Below are positions 1-11,024 of a stretch of DNA of 64,000 nucleotides, piece by piece. The stretch comes from Metallyticus violacea. Taxonomy: Eukaryota; Arthropoda; Insecta; Mantodea; Metallyticidae. Positions within the stretch are counted from its first letter, which is position 1, and each line of letters opens with the position of its first letter. A model generated the notes under the pieces. It was not told the DNA's origin. It worked only from the letters and a program-made list of their open reading frames with translations, and ran no database searches. A program made the translations under genes and the position numbers. The stretch covers positions 31,530,001 to 31,594,000 of the forward strand of contig CM060843.1 of NCBI GenBank assembly GCA_030762175.1, given 5' to 3'.

Positions 1-1180
1 TTCTGCCTAAGCAGAGTGACTATTTTTAGGTACAAAAGCTATCGTAAACATATCAATAAGTTAATAATGGAATATATTCCATTGATATAAATCATTTCCA
101 TATAATATTAGAAATATTTATGCATGTATCAAAAAATCCAAAGTCATTAAATGTTATTTGAATTTGCTTTGAAATAGAGTGTTTTAAATAAAACAGTTTG
201 GCCATGAATCTGATGTTTTCATAAGAAAATTTTAAAAAATGTAATGGCAACAATTTGCTACATTGCATATTAAGAAGTGAGGGTAATTCTGTAGCTAACA
301 TTGGTAGAGAAGGTAGAACTATACAGAGAAAATGTGTACAAAGATCTGCATTGATGCCAAAGAACCTCACTAAGAACTAAGAAAGATATGCTTTCTTAGT
401 TGAAACAATTGCCATGAAGGAATACCAAAGGCTGCCATGAGTACAGCCTGGAGTTGCATTCTCAAATAGTAAAATATGCATGCAATATGCACAAAAAATT
501 ATAAAAATATGTAAAATAATGAACAAAAATCAAATGAACTATTTGTTTTGTGGGAAAAATGTACCTTATTCATTATTGTTACAGTATATAATGAATGCCA
601 TCTTGATATTTTCTTATGTGCAGTTCCTATGTCTGTCACTGAAAAATGTTGTATCCAAAGAAAATTACCTTTCTAATCACATAATATCTTAGTACATGTA
701 AAATAGCACCACAATTCTTCTTCAGTGAATCCCTCTTCTATTTCAATTTTTTCACCAAAAATGTTTTGCTATTTTGTCAAATTGTTGTATAACCAACATT
801 TTTATTTAAAACTTCACTAAGTTTATTAAATACAATTTTAGCAACATATTATATTTATGAAGAATGTAGCATTGAAATTTGATATATCAAAGAAAATAAA
901 AACTAAAATCTGAGACACAAGTTGCCTTATAATTTCAGGTAATTTAGAAAACCATTTATGATTATACTGAATATTTTTCTTGATGTCATCTGCAGAAAAA
1001 CATTTCTGAGCTATCACAATATAGTCTGGATCTTCTGTGTGTAAGGAATCTTTAAACTTTTTTCATTTTTCATTGAAATGTTTTGCATAGTGTGATACAC
1101 CCTCTAACCGCAAACTCCATTGGGTCATTGATTGATACATAGTGGGTAATTTTTATACACTTCACTTACATGTTTTTAAA
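1..1180. other. AT-rich DNA, no gene recognised
   Basis: I see no coding region, RNA gene or clear repeat in most of this stretch. The right part (about 840-1180) is probably the 3' untranslated end of the Penelope element that follows on the minus strand, because that element's last coding frame stops at 1194 and PLE ends usually continue past the coding region. That assignment is inference. Confidence 0.3.
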
Positions 1181-1185
1181 ATCAG

Positions 1186-1219
1186 GACATGTTTCAAGAA
1201 CTGTCGTTCCCATCGTCAG
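1186..1219 (-). ncRNA. Hammerhead-ribozyme-like motif, PLE1 3' end
   Basis: On the minus strand: CTGACGA (fits core CUGANGA), one T, stem II GGGAAC / GTTCTT with loop GACA (all six pairs formed, two of them G-U), then GAAAC, AT, GTC. The short stem III would be A-U and C-G closing a 2-nt loop, and GTC fits the NUH cleavage triplet. The bases before the core (CAG) pair with those after GTC (CTG) as the start of stem I. Hammerheads with a very short stem III are known from Penelope-like elements. This copy is the best preserved here. No activity is shown. Confidence 0.7.
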
Positions 1220-1604
1220 CTGTTGACCCACTGTTCTGGTTGGTCCGCTGCAGGTTATTGAATTTTTGTGTGGTGGTCTCTAGTGGTTGTGAAATGAATC
1301 TGGAGAGGTAGTCCTCAGGCAGAAGGTCAAAATTCATTGCTGTTTTTCGGTATTTTAAGATGAAAATATTCTCCCATGCTGACAAGTCATAAGGATTGTT
1401 TAATTCTTTCAAAAGTTTTATTTCTGGGTTCATTTCATGGTTATGACTCCAATAATGATGTGCTACTGCTGACTTTTCCATTTGTTTCAACTTAATGTTC
1501 CTAAAATGTTCCTTCTTGCGAATTATCAAATTTCTTTTAGTTTTTCCTATATATTTTAGTTCACATTCCGAGCATTCTATTGAATATATTCCTGATTTCT
1601 TCAC
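1194..1604 (-). CDS. GIY-YIG endonuclease domain of PLE1
   Basis: The open frame carries SGIYSIECSECELKYIGKT, that is GIY followed by CxxC and YIG, then RNL and KKEHF. This is the GIY-YIG nuclease as found at the C terminus of Penelope-like elements. Further on it has SAVAHHYWSHNHE, a conserved block of the PLE nuclease, then KLLKELNNPYDL and WENIFILKYR. The frame is displaced relative to the RT frame, so at least one frameshift separates them, and the real domain starts a little upstream of the first Met. The stop codon TGA lies inside the hammerhead-like motif at 1186-1219. Confidence 0.88.
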   Translation of the reverse strand: MKKSGIYSIECSECELKYIGKTKRNLIIRKKEHFRNIKLKQMEKSAVAHHYWSHNHEMNPEIKLLKELNNPYDLSAWENIFILKYRKTAMNFDLLPEDYLSRFISQPLETTTQKFNNLQRTNQNSGSTADDGNDSS

Positions 1605-1878
1605 TGCTGGTAACTGGTCTTTTAGTTTTGATCCTAGGAGGTATTTAATGTTGTATCTATTGATAGAAGCTAACGTTATGTTAAATTTTTTGAAAATATT
1701 TTTGAATTTGTAGTGTACTTGGATTGTAAGTGAATTTACAATATCTTGGTTTTTCTTTGATTACCTCCAGAGTCAAAGCTTCTTTTATGGATTTTACTAA
1801 TTTGTATTTATTGATCCTTTTTATTATCGAGGTGATGCTGAAACCATTGTTTATAGCTGTTTATGATGTGTTCATACT

Positions 1879-3366
1879 CTATCTTATATTCTGCGTCACT
1901 GGGGGAATGTTGACCAATCTGAAAGCTAAACTGTTGAACACTGCGTATTGGTGTGGTATTGGATTGAAACTGTTCTTTTTTATGTAGTTATCTGTGTGTG
2001 TGGGTTTTCTAAATATTCCAAATTGTAATTTATTATCTTTCTTGATGTTTTTTAGATCTAGAAATGGAAGCCATCCATCTTTTTCCATTTCTATTGTGAA
2101 TGTTATGGATCTTTCTTGCAAGTTGAGTAATTTGAGAGAGTCATGAATATGTTTCTTGGGTACTATTGCAACTATGTCATATACGTATCTATGCCACATT
2201 TTGAAAATCCAAGGAAAAGCTTTTGTGATCTGTGATTCAAGAGATCCCATATATAATTCTGCTAATATGGGGGATAGTGGGTTTCCCATCGCTAGGCCTG
2301 TAATCTGTTGGTATATGTTGCCATTGAAACTAAAGGTATTTTGTTGGATACACAGATTGGTTAATTTGGTAAGATCTTCTATTTCTACGGTATGTAACCC
2401 AATGTCAGTAAGCCATTTTTTTAAAATAGTTAAAAGTTTTTCTGTAGGAATGCTAGGAAATAAAGATTTCACATCAAAGGAAACTAAATTGTCATCCACG
2501 GAAATTGACGTATGTTTGATTTTATCTACCAACTCGTACGAGTTTTTAATGTTATGACTGTTGAATTTTGGAAGTGCATTGAAATGTTGATTGAGCCATT
2601 TTGCTAATTTATAAGTGGGAGAATTAATCTGGTTTACTATTGGTCTCATACTGTTGTCTGTTTTATGAATTTTTGGGAGCGCATAGAGTCTGGGAAGTGT
2701 AGGATTGTCAACAGTAATTTTTCGTTTTTGGACATCTGATAGTATTTTGATTTCTTTTATGATTTTTTTGAAATTATTTATTTGTGAGCTGAGGGGATTC
2801 TTTTTTATTGTGATGTAGTCTGGTCCTTTTAATAGGTTTTCCACTCTATTGACATAATCTTCTTTGTCTAGGATTGCTATAGTGTTGCCTTTATCTGCTA
2901 TAGTGTAGACTACTGGTTTTGACTTTAAATTATTGATGATGCTTTTGTAGCTGCCTATGGAATGGTAATGTTTACTATCTGTTAGTTTTTCTAAAACTTC
3001 GCTGCAATTCTTTTTTATTATGTTTTTATCTGTTTCGTTTAGTGATTGGCATGCAATTTCAATGTCTGCTACATAATCGTCTGTACTTTTGGAAAAATCT
3101 ACACAAGTGTTTAATCCTTGGTTGAGGAATTGTAATTCTTCTTTATAGAAAGTTGAATGTGAGAGGTTTATTACATTATTTTCCAAAGGTTTTGTCCTAG
3201 ATTTTGGTTTGGTTTGTTGGCAACGTAAATTGTACAATTTGTTTTTGAGTTTTTTATTTTTGGTCTTCATAATGAAAAATGCTTTCTTGTGTAGATTATC
3301 TTGTAGGTTTTCCCATATACTGAAGTCTAAGAGGATTGGAAAGTTCCAAATGTAAAATGTAAATTT
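1879..3366 (-). CDS. Penelope reverse transcriptase (nearly open, catalytic YxDD altered)
   Basis: The frame is open for about 496 codons, from a stop at 3367-3369 to 1879. The first internal Met is at 3270, so the true start is lost upstream. Recognisable motifs in order are LPRLYALPKIHK, the palm-A box VSFDVKSLFPSIP, the fingers/palm box GLAMGNPLSPILAELY and motif C. Motif C reads YVYD where the family has YxDD, so one of the two catalytic aspartates is a tyrosine and the enzyme should be dead unless this is a sequencing error. After motif C come LPFLDL and RKPTHTDNYI, which are characteristic PLE RT/linker motifs. The frame breaks after VTQNIR, and the linker to the endonuclease is in another frame. 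Product: RNA-dependent DNA polymerase of the element. Confidence 0.88.
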   Translation of the reverse strand, partial: KFTFYIWNFPILLDFSIWENLQDNLHKKAFFIMKTKNKKLKNKLYNLRCQQTKPKSRTKPLENNVINLSHSTFYKEELQFLNQGLNTCVDFSKSTDDYVADIEIACQSLNETDKNIIKKNCSEVLEKLTDSKHYHSIGSYKSIINNLKSKPVVYTIADKGNTIAILDKEDYVNRVENLLKGPDYITIKKNPLSSQINNFKKIIKEIKILSDVQKRKITVDNPTLPRLYALPKIHKTDNSMRPIVNQINSPTYKLAKWLNQHFNALPKFNSHNIKNSYELVDKIKHTSISVDDNLVSFDVKSLFPSIPTEKLLTILKKWLTDIGLHTVEIEDLTKLTNLCIQQNTFSFNGNIYQQITGLAMGNPLSPILAELYMGSLESQITKAFPWIFKMWHRYVYDIVAIVPKKHIHDSLKLLNLQERSITFTIEMEKDGWLPFLDLKNIKKDNKLQFGIFRKPTHTDNYIKKNSFNPIPHQYAVFNSLAFRLVNIPPVTQNIR

Positions 3367-3433
3367 TTAAATATATTTCACTGAGTTTTTTGTACTGTAA
3401 GCTTTTTTCCACTTGTATGACTTTGGGTCAGTT

Positions 3434-3670
3434 GGTCCTGGTAGTCTAGCAGTAACCATACTTGCCTTGTACACCTAAGATTGTGGGTTCACACCCAGCA
3501 AGGATCAATGGTTTTTGTTCAGGCATAAAAATTCTTTGGAAGGGAAGTAGAGCAGTGGGTTCCGTGTAATAGATTTATGGCACGAAAAAGAACCTCAAGC
3601 CTGAAAAAAGAGGCCTCTGGGCAAAATTGAATGGGATGTTAAAGAGCGTCTGTAAATAAACCAAATCAAT
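3434..3670 (+). mobile_element. SINE family 1 (tRNA-headed), + strand
   Basis: A tRNA-like head starts GGTCCTGGTAGTCTAGCAGT (A-box region), with a B-box-like GGGTTCACACCC near 3484, followed by a non-tRNA body and the tail GTAAATAAACCAAATCAA. Three other copies occur in this window (8385, 11733, 33387), which defines the family. It sits directly beside the truncated 5' side of PLE1. Confidence 0.85.
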
Positions 3671-3677
3671 CTATTGG

Positions 3678-4330
3678 TCAAAACAGGCTGGAAAGATAAA
3701 GACAAAAGTGAACTCTAATAGTGCCTTCACAAACACCTTCTTTACATTGGAGATGAGCATCCACATAGTCTTTGTATTTGGCTTTGTATTTTGCAGTGAT
3801 ATAACAAACTTTGAGCAAGACATGCCAGATAATTAACTGATTAATCCAGTTTCTGCTTTTAACAACATTTGGAAATAATAATGCATTATCATGTTGCACC
3901 CCTTCTGGCCACAAGATAGATAATCGGTAATTAAGAATTTTTTTCAATATAGAATTATTTACCCAGCCATGTACTTGAATATTCAATAGGAATGATTTGC
4001 TACCTGCTTTCATTACACTATATAAACACTGTCCTACTGCATCCAGTATCTCATCTATTGAAATCTATATATTGTTTTAGTGCATCCCATATATTACAAA
4101 TTAACATACTGAAAAAATTGTAGCATATAGTTTTTGCCTAATGTAGATTTATTCATAGACTTAAATCTTCTGTTTATGTATTTTTCTAATAAACTGCAAA
4201 AGTGCATATTATTCAGTTTCCACAATGGAACATCGTAACCGGCTAAAGCTAAACACAAGTCTGTAGAAAAGTTGTGTTGTTTACCTAGTTTGCATGTAAC
4301 AATTTGTTGATTTAAAGTACATTTCTTTTT
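3678..4330 (-). pseudogene. hAT-like transposase remnant (CGGBP1 type), minus strand
   Basis: Broken minus-strand frames encode, from right to left, FSTDLCLALAGYDVPLWKL, KYINRRFKS and STLGKNY, then after frameshifts ILDAVGQ and SILWPEGVQHDNALLF. These match the conserved blocks of the hAT-like transposases that carry a CGGBP1-like BED finger (the DLCRAL..DIPL..KI block and the LWPDGIKHDNVLLF block). The N-terminal zinc finger and C terminus are not found. A second decayed copy lies at 6923-8022 on the opposite strand. Assignment is from remembered family motifs. Confidence 0.7.
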
Positions 4331-5350
4331 AACCCTTTCTTTGTGTTATATTAATATACTCCAAACTTCAATTTTATCTGTGCATTATCACATAGCATAC
4401 AGAGCATTTTGCCATCTTCACTAAAAATATTATTTCCAAACCTGTTTACATGTTGCATAACAGTAGATTGTGATATGTTTGTTGGCAGTATTCCTCAAAT
4501 TATACACTTTTATCGCATACCATACAAAACAACATTTTGCCATCTTATCTAAAAATATTACTTCCAAACATGTTTACATATTTGCATATCACAGCAAATT
4601 GTGGTAAGTTTGTTGGTGGTATTCCTGAAATTATGCACTGTTCACTTATTCTGATGAACCGTTCACATCACACTAAGCTCCATGCATTAATAATCTACAC
4701 ACAACTAAGCTGAGATTTCCAGTCTGAAAATGATGCAACACTTAACTAGGGGATTCACAAACAATATGAGACAGCATGCCAAGTGCAAATTGGATTTCAT
4801 GACAATTCAGTGGGACTTTCCTAGTTTCTCTGGTAATCTTTATGTATAGTATTATTTCACAGTATGCATAGGTGTTCCATTGTTATATATAGTAAAAATG
4901 AGATAAATATTGGCTTCCACGACGATACATAATAATCAGATCTTCTGGTAGGGTTGCGTATCAAGTCTTGGTTTCACTAGCACCCTACCCTATGCTGGGC
5001 ACACTGTTGAAGAGAGGCCCCTCAGAGAATGGGTGAAATATTGGCAAAGCTGATTCCTGAGATGCAGCTTTCATTGGAATACCGAGCTACTATATAAATG
5101 CCAATTTCATTTTGTTTATAACCAACTTATAGTAGACTTGATTATTTGTTTACTATAATGGAAAAGTGGACAGATGATAAGTTAATATGAAATTTTCAAA
5201 TAAATGTATACTTTTACCTTAAAATTTAAAATTATGCATTTATATATCCAGCAAATACTGATGAAATTGTGTATCAGGTGTAATAAAGGTTATCATCTAT
5301 ACTCAACTTTAGATGTTTAAGAAAACATTCATTTTACACATAAATCCAGG
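4331..5350. other. No gene recognised
   Basis: AT-rich DNA with a few short near-repeats. Two stretches at about 4370-4480 and 4500-4630 resemble each other (both hold TTTGCCATCTT, TTCCAAAC.TGTTTACAT and TTTGTTGG), so this is probably an old tandem duplication of a repeat. No coding region seen. Confidence 0.3.
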
Positions 5351-5480
5351 CTATAGCCATGAGGGTCTGTGGAAAGCATGTGGAAATGGTTCCTTGTCAT
5401 ATTGTATGTGTGCATTTCCATAAGGATGTAATTCTGTGAATGATTCACCATAAAAATGTCTCCAAACAAGAGCAGCAATC
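5351..5480 (-). CDS. Candidate terminal exon, unrecognised protein
   Basis: On the minus strand a possible acceptor (ATTGATTACAG, exon starts at 5480) opens a 42-codon frame ending in TAG at 5351-5353. The peptide includes RHFYGESFTELHPYGNAH and EPFPHAFHRPSWL, a composition unlike random AT-rich DNA. I do not recognise the protein, and no partner exon was found to the right. It could be the last exon of a host gene on the minus strand or a fragment of an unknown transposon. Confidence 0.3.
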
Positions 5481-5559
5481 CTGTAATCAATAGAGTACTT
5501 ATTTGCTGACATAAACAAACAGTACAGTACTTATTCAGTGCCCTACAGAAGTATGGTCC

Positions 5560-6900
5560 AATAACCAACAAAATTCATTGCAGCAGTTATAGAGAAACTT
5601 GCTGGTCAATGGAATTATGTCTGAAAGGGAAGGCAACCACTTTTATGCTCAATAACTAAATAATGAATAAATATGCAGGAGATTATATTGAAGAGCTGTA
5701 CAAATTATGTTCATTCTACATTAAATGGTGTCTGATATAAATTTGTTGCTATTACTTTTTCTTTAAAATCCTGGTAATTGTTTCGATTAAAAGATAAATG
5801 TATACACGATATAACAAGGTTCATATAACATAGTGCATTGTGTGAGTTCATGTACATACTAATGTTCATCTTCTTCCATCCCATTATGGCCATTAGGCAT
5901 CGAGTTCACCTCGGAGCATCCACTTCCTCCACTGACTCCTGTCTCTATACATTCTCCTCATTTCCACGATTATTTTTCCTCTTCCCCTTCCCAGTCTCTC
6001 CATTGTATTCTCTCATTTAATTCTGTCCTCTTCCTATTGCAACACTTTTTTTTTCTCTTTCAGGTTTTGTTTTATTTCAGTTTAAAATACTCTGGATTTT
6101 TCCTACAATTCTTAGACTGTATAGTATTATTTTGCAATATAATCTATTTGTAAATCTATGACTTTGCACCACCTGATTCAGAGTTTGTATGCCCTTTATG
6201 GTACCATTTTGCAGGTTTTTATCTCAACAAAGTTTATACTACAGTTATGACTTCAATGTCATTATAAAAACTTCCATAAATTGCATTTTTAGAGGATGGA
6301 TAGAAATCAAAAGGGATCAAATCTTGCGATCCAGGCTGTAGAGTGTGTGAGGAAGTACAGTTCACCCAAGAGAGATCACTGAAGTAAATAAATATTTATA
6401 TATAAAACATACAAATTTAGTGTTCATTAAATAATTTTTGACAAAAGCCCAATTTCTTAGTAACACTCATTGAAACTGAAGGCATTTTTTATTTATTTAT
6501 TTTAAGATTCAATTCTCATGTGGGTTGACCTGACATTTACATCTTGTAATTATGGTTTTAACAACTGCTTCCAGTATCAAAGATAAATATCCACTGCTTT
6601 GAATGTTGTGGTTTGCAATCATAAATATGACTCTGATGCGTTCAAATCATTGTGTTTTAAGATTAAATATTTGTCTTACACTTCCTAGAATTTCATGCCA
6701 TGCAGCTGACTCAGCATTGTACCTCATACATACTGTCTTAACAGTAACACTGTTATCACATAGACAGCCATTGCCCTGAATGTCTCTAGAAGTGCGTGAT
6801 TGCTGAGTTCTGTTTATATTCTCAAAATAGTATACTTGAGTTCACATAACTCAGTTTAAGTTAATTTTTGGTGTTGTGAGGTGATGGTTTTTACAGTTAC
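5560..6900. other. No gene recognised
   Basis: AT-rich intergenic or intronic DNA. I see no open frame with domain similarity, no tRNA-like head and no terminal inverted repeats. Confidence 0.3.
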
Positions 6901-6922
6901 ATTCTTTTAGTATGTTTTAACA

Positions 6923-8022
6923 ATGCCCAAAGCAAAAGTAACAAGTTTTTATTCACAGCAATATGCTGCAGAATTTAAGGATATTTTTATTTTGAATAGA
7001 CATGTCCTTACTGCCAACCAAGGGGTAAAGCAATAAAGACATATCAGCATTCTCAATTACACATTTCCTAGCTGGCAACAAACACATCATTGCAGTTTCA
7101 TGCATGACAAAGATAAAATCTAAAATAGTTCTTCTGCACTCCTTTCTAAATTTTTAGTTTATTGCATAGATTTAATTAAGGCATTTGTTTAATAAGTGAA
7201 CAAACTTTTTTTAAAATAAACAATCATATTTTAAACTCTTGAACATGTTCAATTTGTGCAAATGAAACAAATCTCATTTATCTTAGAGAAGCTTCAGATT
7301 CTGTAATCTGGAAAATTGGGAATGTCATTGTAAGGGTATTAAAATGATGAAGCAATATCAAAGAAATGTTTTCTGTTAATATGCCAAGAAATGATTGTTG
7401 CAAGAATATAACAAAATAATGCAAACTTTATGGTCAGATGGTATTAAGTATGGACAAAGTTTTACTGTTACTGATGGGATGCACAGAATACATTAAGAAA
7501 GCAGTACAAGGTTTTGTTATTAGTTATCCTAAAATTATTCATGTTACTTGCATTTAGCATGTATTACACCAGATATGTGAAGAAGTTAAAACAATGTATT
7601 CTAATATGGATAAATGTATATCTAATGGGGAAAATATGTTCATTAAGTTTCCGAAGAGAATTGCCATATTCTTAAACAAAAATCCTAACATATTTTGCCA
7701 CCACATAAGTATTAATGTGCTGGGGAACTTGGTTTGTAGCAGTATAATATTATGCAGAAAATGTTCGCTTCCCCCCCTTTTTTTTTCTGTCATTAATGAA
7801 CTGAACAGAATTGTTATTCCAATTATCTTTAATTGGAATTCAGCAGGAATGCCCAGGGACACAGTGTTAAAAGAAAAGTATATTAATGTAGACAGTGACG
7901 TGCTAAGCTATAAGTCTGCCAACTTAGTTAAAAAAATAGTTCAAAAGATAGCTTTAAAAGACATACTAATAATTTTAGCAATTTGCCAATGCATAAACTC
8001 AACAATGTTATCAGCTATGTAA
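6923..8022 (+). pseudogene. hAT-like transposase remnant (CGGBP1 type), plus strand
   Basis: Starts with MPKAKVTSFYSQQYAAEF, which resembles the N terminus of CGGBP1-like hAT transposases (MPK..R.TAFVSQ). HFLAGNKHIIAVS follows, fitting the histidine side of a BED zinc finger. After frameshifts come TLWSDGIKYG, then AVQGFVISYPKIIHVTC (family block ALKAFYPKMIHVTC), then an open stretch from about 7594 with DKCISNGENMFIKFPKRIAI, which matches the block after HALHRV. Several stops and frameshifts make it inactive. Neither terminal inverted repeats nor an 8-bp duplication could be placed. Confidence 0.7.
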
Positions 8023-8384
8023 TTTATTTAAATTAACCTGACTGGAGCCCAAAATCTTCCAAAGCTATAATGAACTATAAAGAGTTCTGGAAAATTAAAG
8101 GTTATTTTTTTCTAATGAAACTGCATACTTCCTGGCCTGCAATAAAGAAAAACATACTGCTCATGGGTAGCAGTTTAGATAGAAATGAGTTTTAAAACTA
8201 CAGATTACTTTTAATGCAAAATTCAGAAAAAAGGAAATGGTAGCGGCTTGTGAGACATAAATTACATACAAGCCAGGAAACTCCAGTCAAGATGTTTGTC
8301 TAATAAGGCAATCCTAGCTGGGGAGGAAAGGAAAGGTAAGGTTAAAGATGGATTGAGTGAAAGCAAGTCAGGAGCAGTGATGTC

Positions 8385-8585
8385 GGTCCTGGTGGTGTAG
8401 TGGTTACCATACTTGCCTCCTACACCCAAGATTGCGGGTTCAAACCTGGCCAGGACCGTTGGATTTTTTTGGGCATGAAAATCCTAAGTATGGCTTCCTT
8501 CAAAAGGGAAGTAAAGCCATGGGTCCCGTGTCGTACATTTACGGCACAAAAAAGAACTCAAGTCTGAAAGAAGAGGCCTTAATTA
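8385..8585 (+). mobile_element. SINE family 1, + strand (3'-truncated)
   Basis: The 73-nt head has a perfect 7-bp acceptor-like stem (GGTCCTG at 8385, CAGGACC ending 8457), an A-box-like GTGTAGTGGTTACC and a B-box GGGTTCAAACC. The anticodon arm does not fold with a 7-nt loop, so this is a SINE promoter head and not a tRNA gene. The body (AAGTATGGCTTCCTT, AAGCCATGGGTCCC) matches the other family 1 copies and stops near AAGAGGCC, short of the usual tail. Confidence 0.85.
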
Positions 8586-10236
8586 CCATTTATTTTCAGC
8601 ATGTTCCATTACAAGAGTATGCATAAATATCTAATTCTAGTTAGAATACACTGTACACTATATAATACAGAATTTTACATGTTTTCTTGCTACAATTTTT
8701 TTTTAAAACATCAAAATTTATTTTGTTTACAAATTTTTTTAAATGATTTATGTGGTTATCCATGAGTTCGGTTTTGATTACAGGCCAGCAGCCTCCTGAT
8801 ATTCTTTTCTGAAATTCACTTCTCTCCTGATTCTAAAATCTGACATTCCCAGAGAATGTGGTCCACTTATTTATTTATTTATTTATTTTTTCCCAAGCAC
8901 ACAGAGGTAGAGGGTCCTTGGTTATTTTAAAGCAAAAGAAGTATTCATCAAATTTGCCTTGACCTGATGTTATGGTTTATAGTTAGTTTTATGTGTAATC
9001 TGCTTTGAATGCTAGGAAAGTACAGTTTAGTCAAATTTCCATTTGTAGTATTTTCCTATTCTCTCTTCCAAAGGAGCATACTTTCCTCATGCAGTTCATG
9101 CTTTATGGTGATGAATGGGGTTCTGTTGTACATCATTTCCAAGTTTGTACTGCAAGCTGCTTGTTTGACCAATTTATCTGCAAATTAATTTCCTTCATTT
9201 CCAACATGGCCTTTCACTCATGTGAAGTTAACCCTCCAGCCTTCAAGTTGCAGGCTTTGTATGCTCCTCTTTATCATTTCTATGAGTGTGTTGTGTTTGT
9301 AGTTATTCTCTAAATATTCAAAGTTATTTTCTGTCCATATATATTGCTGCAAATTTCTCTATTGTGTTATGTTGTATAGTTTCTCAGTATTGCAACTTGT
9401 TCAACTTGATTATTTGAACATCTGCTGTCTAGTCAGTATAAGAATTCCCAAACTGGATCTGTTTGAAGGTAAGTTGCTCTGCCGGGTCCAATCTATTTCA
9501 ATTTCTCTGCTGTCAATATAGATTTGTGCTGTGTACGTCTTGTCTTCAATTTTGTCTTGTATTGTTATGTTTTCAGCTGAGTGAGGTCATGTTCTGTAGT
9601 TCATGAATGTATCTAATTCCATTGCCTCTTTGTGATTTAATCTATTATGATATTATAATATTTGGCAATCTCTGTTATTTAATATTGATTGGAATTGCTC
9701 CAGCTAATATACAGAGTACTTTGTGTAATATAGTTCGGCAGGTTTTCGTTATTTTAACTAGCCTCCGTGCTCGTTTTAGTTTTATTATGTTGCACTTTTT
9801 ATTTACAGTCTCTATAGATGGGATAGGAACTGTAAGAGAGTAGCAGCAGTATTGCTCCTTTGTAGGTTGATCTCATTATTTCAATTTATATTCATCAACT
9901 TTGACACAGTGTGTGAGAGTTTTGAAGACTTCTCTGTTAGCTCTATATGCTGATTAAATTTGAATCTCTTATCAATTAGAATTCTAAGGTATTTCATAGT
10001 CTCTTTTATTTTGCCTTTGTTCAGGTAAATGTTTAGGTCTACAGTATTTTTGGCTTTTTCCTTGAGACCAACAATACTTGCATTTTCTTTCTGTTGAAAT
10101 AAATTTTATTTTCATTACCCATTTTGATATTAACATTGTTTTTATTGTCCAATGAATTTTCTCCTTTAGTCAAAACAAGGACGTCATATGCAAAACGATC
10201 ATTTGAGTGCATTGCTTATAATTTAGATTCAATAGT

Positions 10237-10382
10237 GAATCATATTGTACATTCCATAGGACTGGTCTGCATTCCTTTCTGTTTCCATGCTATTTACAGT
10301 TAGGGTGCCGAATCATATTGTACATTCCATAGGACTGGTCTGCATTCCTTTCTGTTTCCATGCTATTTACAGTTAGGGTGCC
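10237..10382. repeat. 73-bp perfect tandem duplication inside LINE 4
   Basis: The segment beginning GAATCATATTGTACATTCC is present twice head to tail with a 73-bp period (10237 and 10310). The unit codes for part of the LINE RT, so the copy count disrupts the frame (73 is not a multiple of 3). Confidence 0.95.
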
Positions 10383-11024
10383 TCCTTTCTCACTGAGGTA
10401 GCATATTGTCAGGTTGTAAATGTTCTTTGTGCATCTGAAATCAATTAGTGTTTTGTTCAGGCCACCAGGCACAGTCAAAGGCACATTCTAAGTCCTAACT
10501 GATCATAGCAAAGCTTTCTTTTTTACTTAAGGCTATCCGCAAAATATTTTTGAGAAAGGTACAACTTATTTTTAAAAGAAGATGATTTTTATTTACATAT
10601 TTGAAAAATCAATTAAGCAATTTAATTTTTAAAATTGATATAACAAAGATAATATGGGTTAATCAGTTATGTTCCCCTTATATGCTTTATTTTAAAACAG
10701 CGGTGTTTTTGGCTATTAAATGGAAATTTATTAATTTTGAAAATCTTGAGAGAGGGAGGGGACCAACTGCCCCTCTGTGCCCACCCTTACAGATGCCCAT
10801 GAATCCTTTATGAAATCTTTCACAGCCATTAGTGTGGTCTAAAACCATACAAGTTTAGGTAGTGCATTATTCTAATGATGAACAGTTTCTTAAGCACCTT
10901 TGCTGTTACATTTAATAAACTTATAGGTAAAAACTTAATGACTTCATCCAAGTTTTCTTTACTGAGCTTAACATTTGGGATAAATTTTTCCAGTTTTCAT
11001 TGTTTGGGGTATATACCTGTATCT

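Larger units (their letters stand above)
1186..3420 (-). mobile_element. Penelope-like element PLE1 (5'-truncated)
   Basis: This is a Penelope-like retroelement on the minus strand. In transcription order it holds the end of an N-terminal domain (about 3366-3270), a reverse transcriptase (to about 1879), a degraded linker, a GIY-YIG endonuclease (1604-1194) and a hammerhead-like motif at its 3' end. The 5' portion is missing: homology with the second copy (54.3-56.9 kb) starts just after the point where that copy reads VWDN (here IWEN). A tRNA-derived SINE begins 14 bp to the right. PLEs prime reverse transcription at nicks made by the GIY-YIG domain. The order RT then C-terminal GIY-YIG is typical of endonuclease-bearing PLEs. 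Confidence 0.9.

Noticed and set aside
2156..2557. A 133-codon plus-strand frame across PLE1
   Set aside because: Antisense shadow of the reverse transcriptase; the RT motifs are on the minus strand.
8385..8457. A tRNA gene (perfect acceptor stem, A and B boxes)
   Set aside because: The anticodon arm does not give a 7-nt loop, the same head recurs three more times attached to a shared body, and two copies have target duplications: it is a SINE head.
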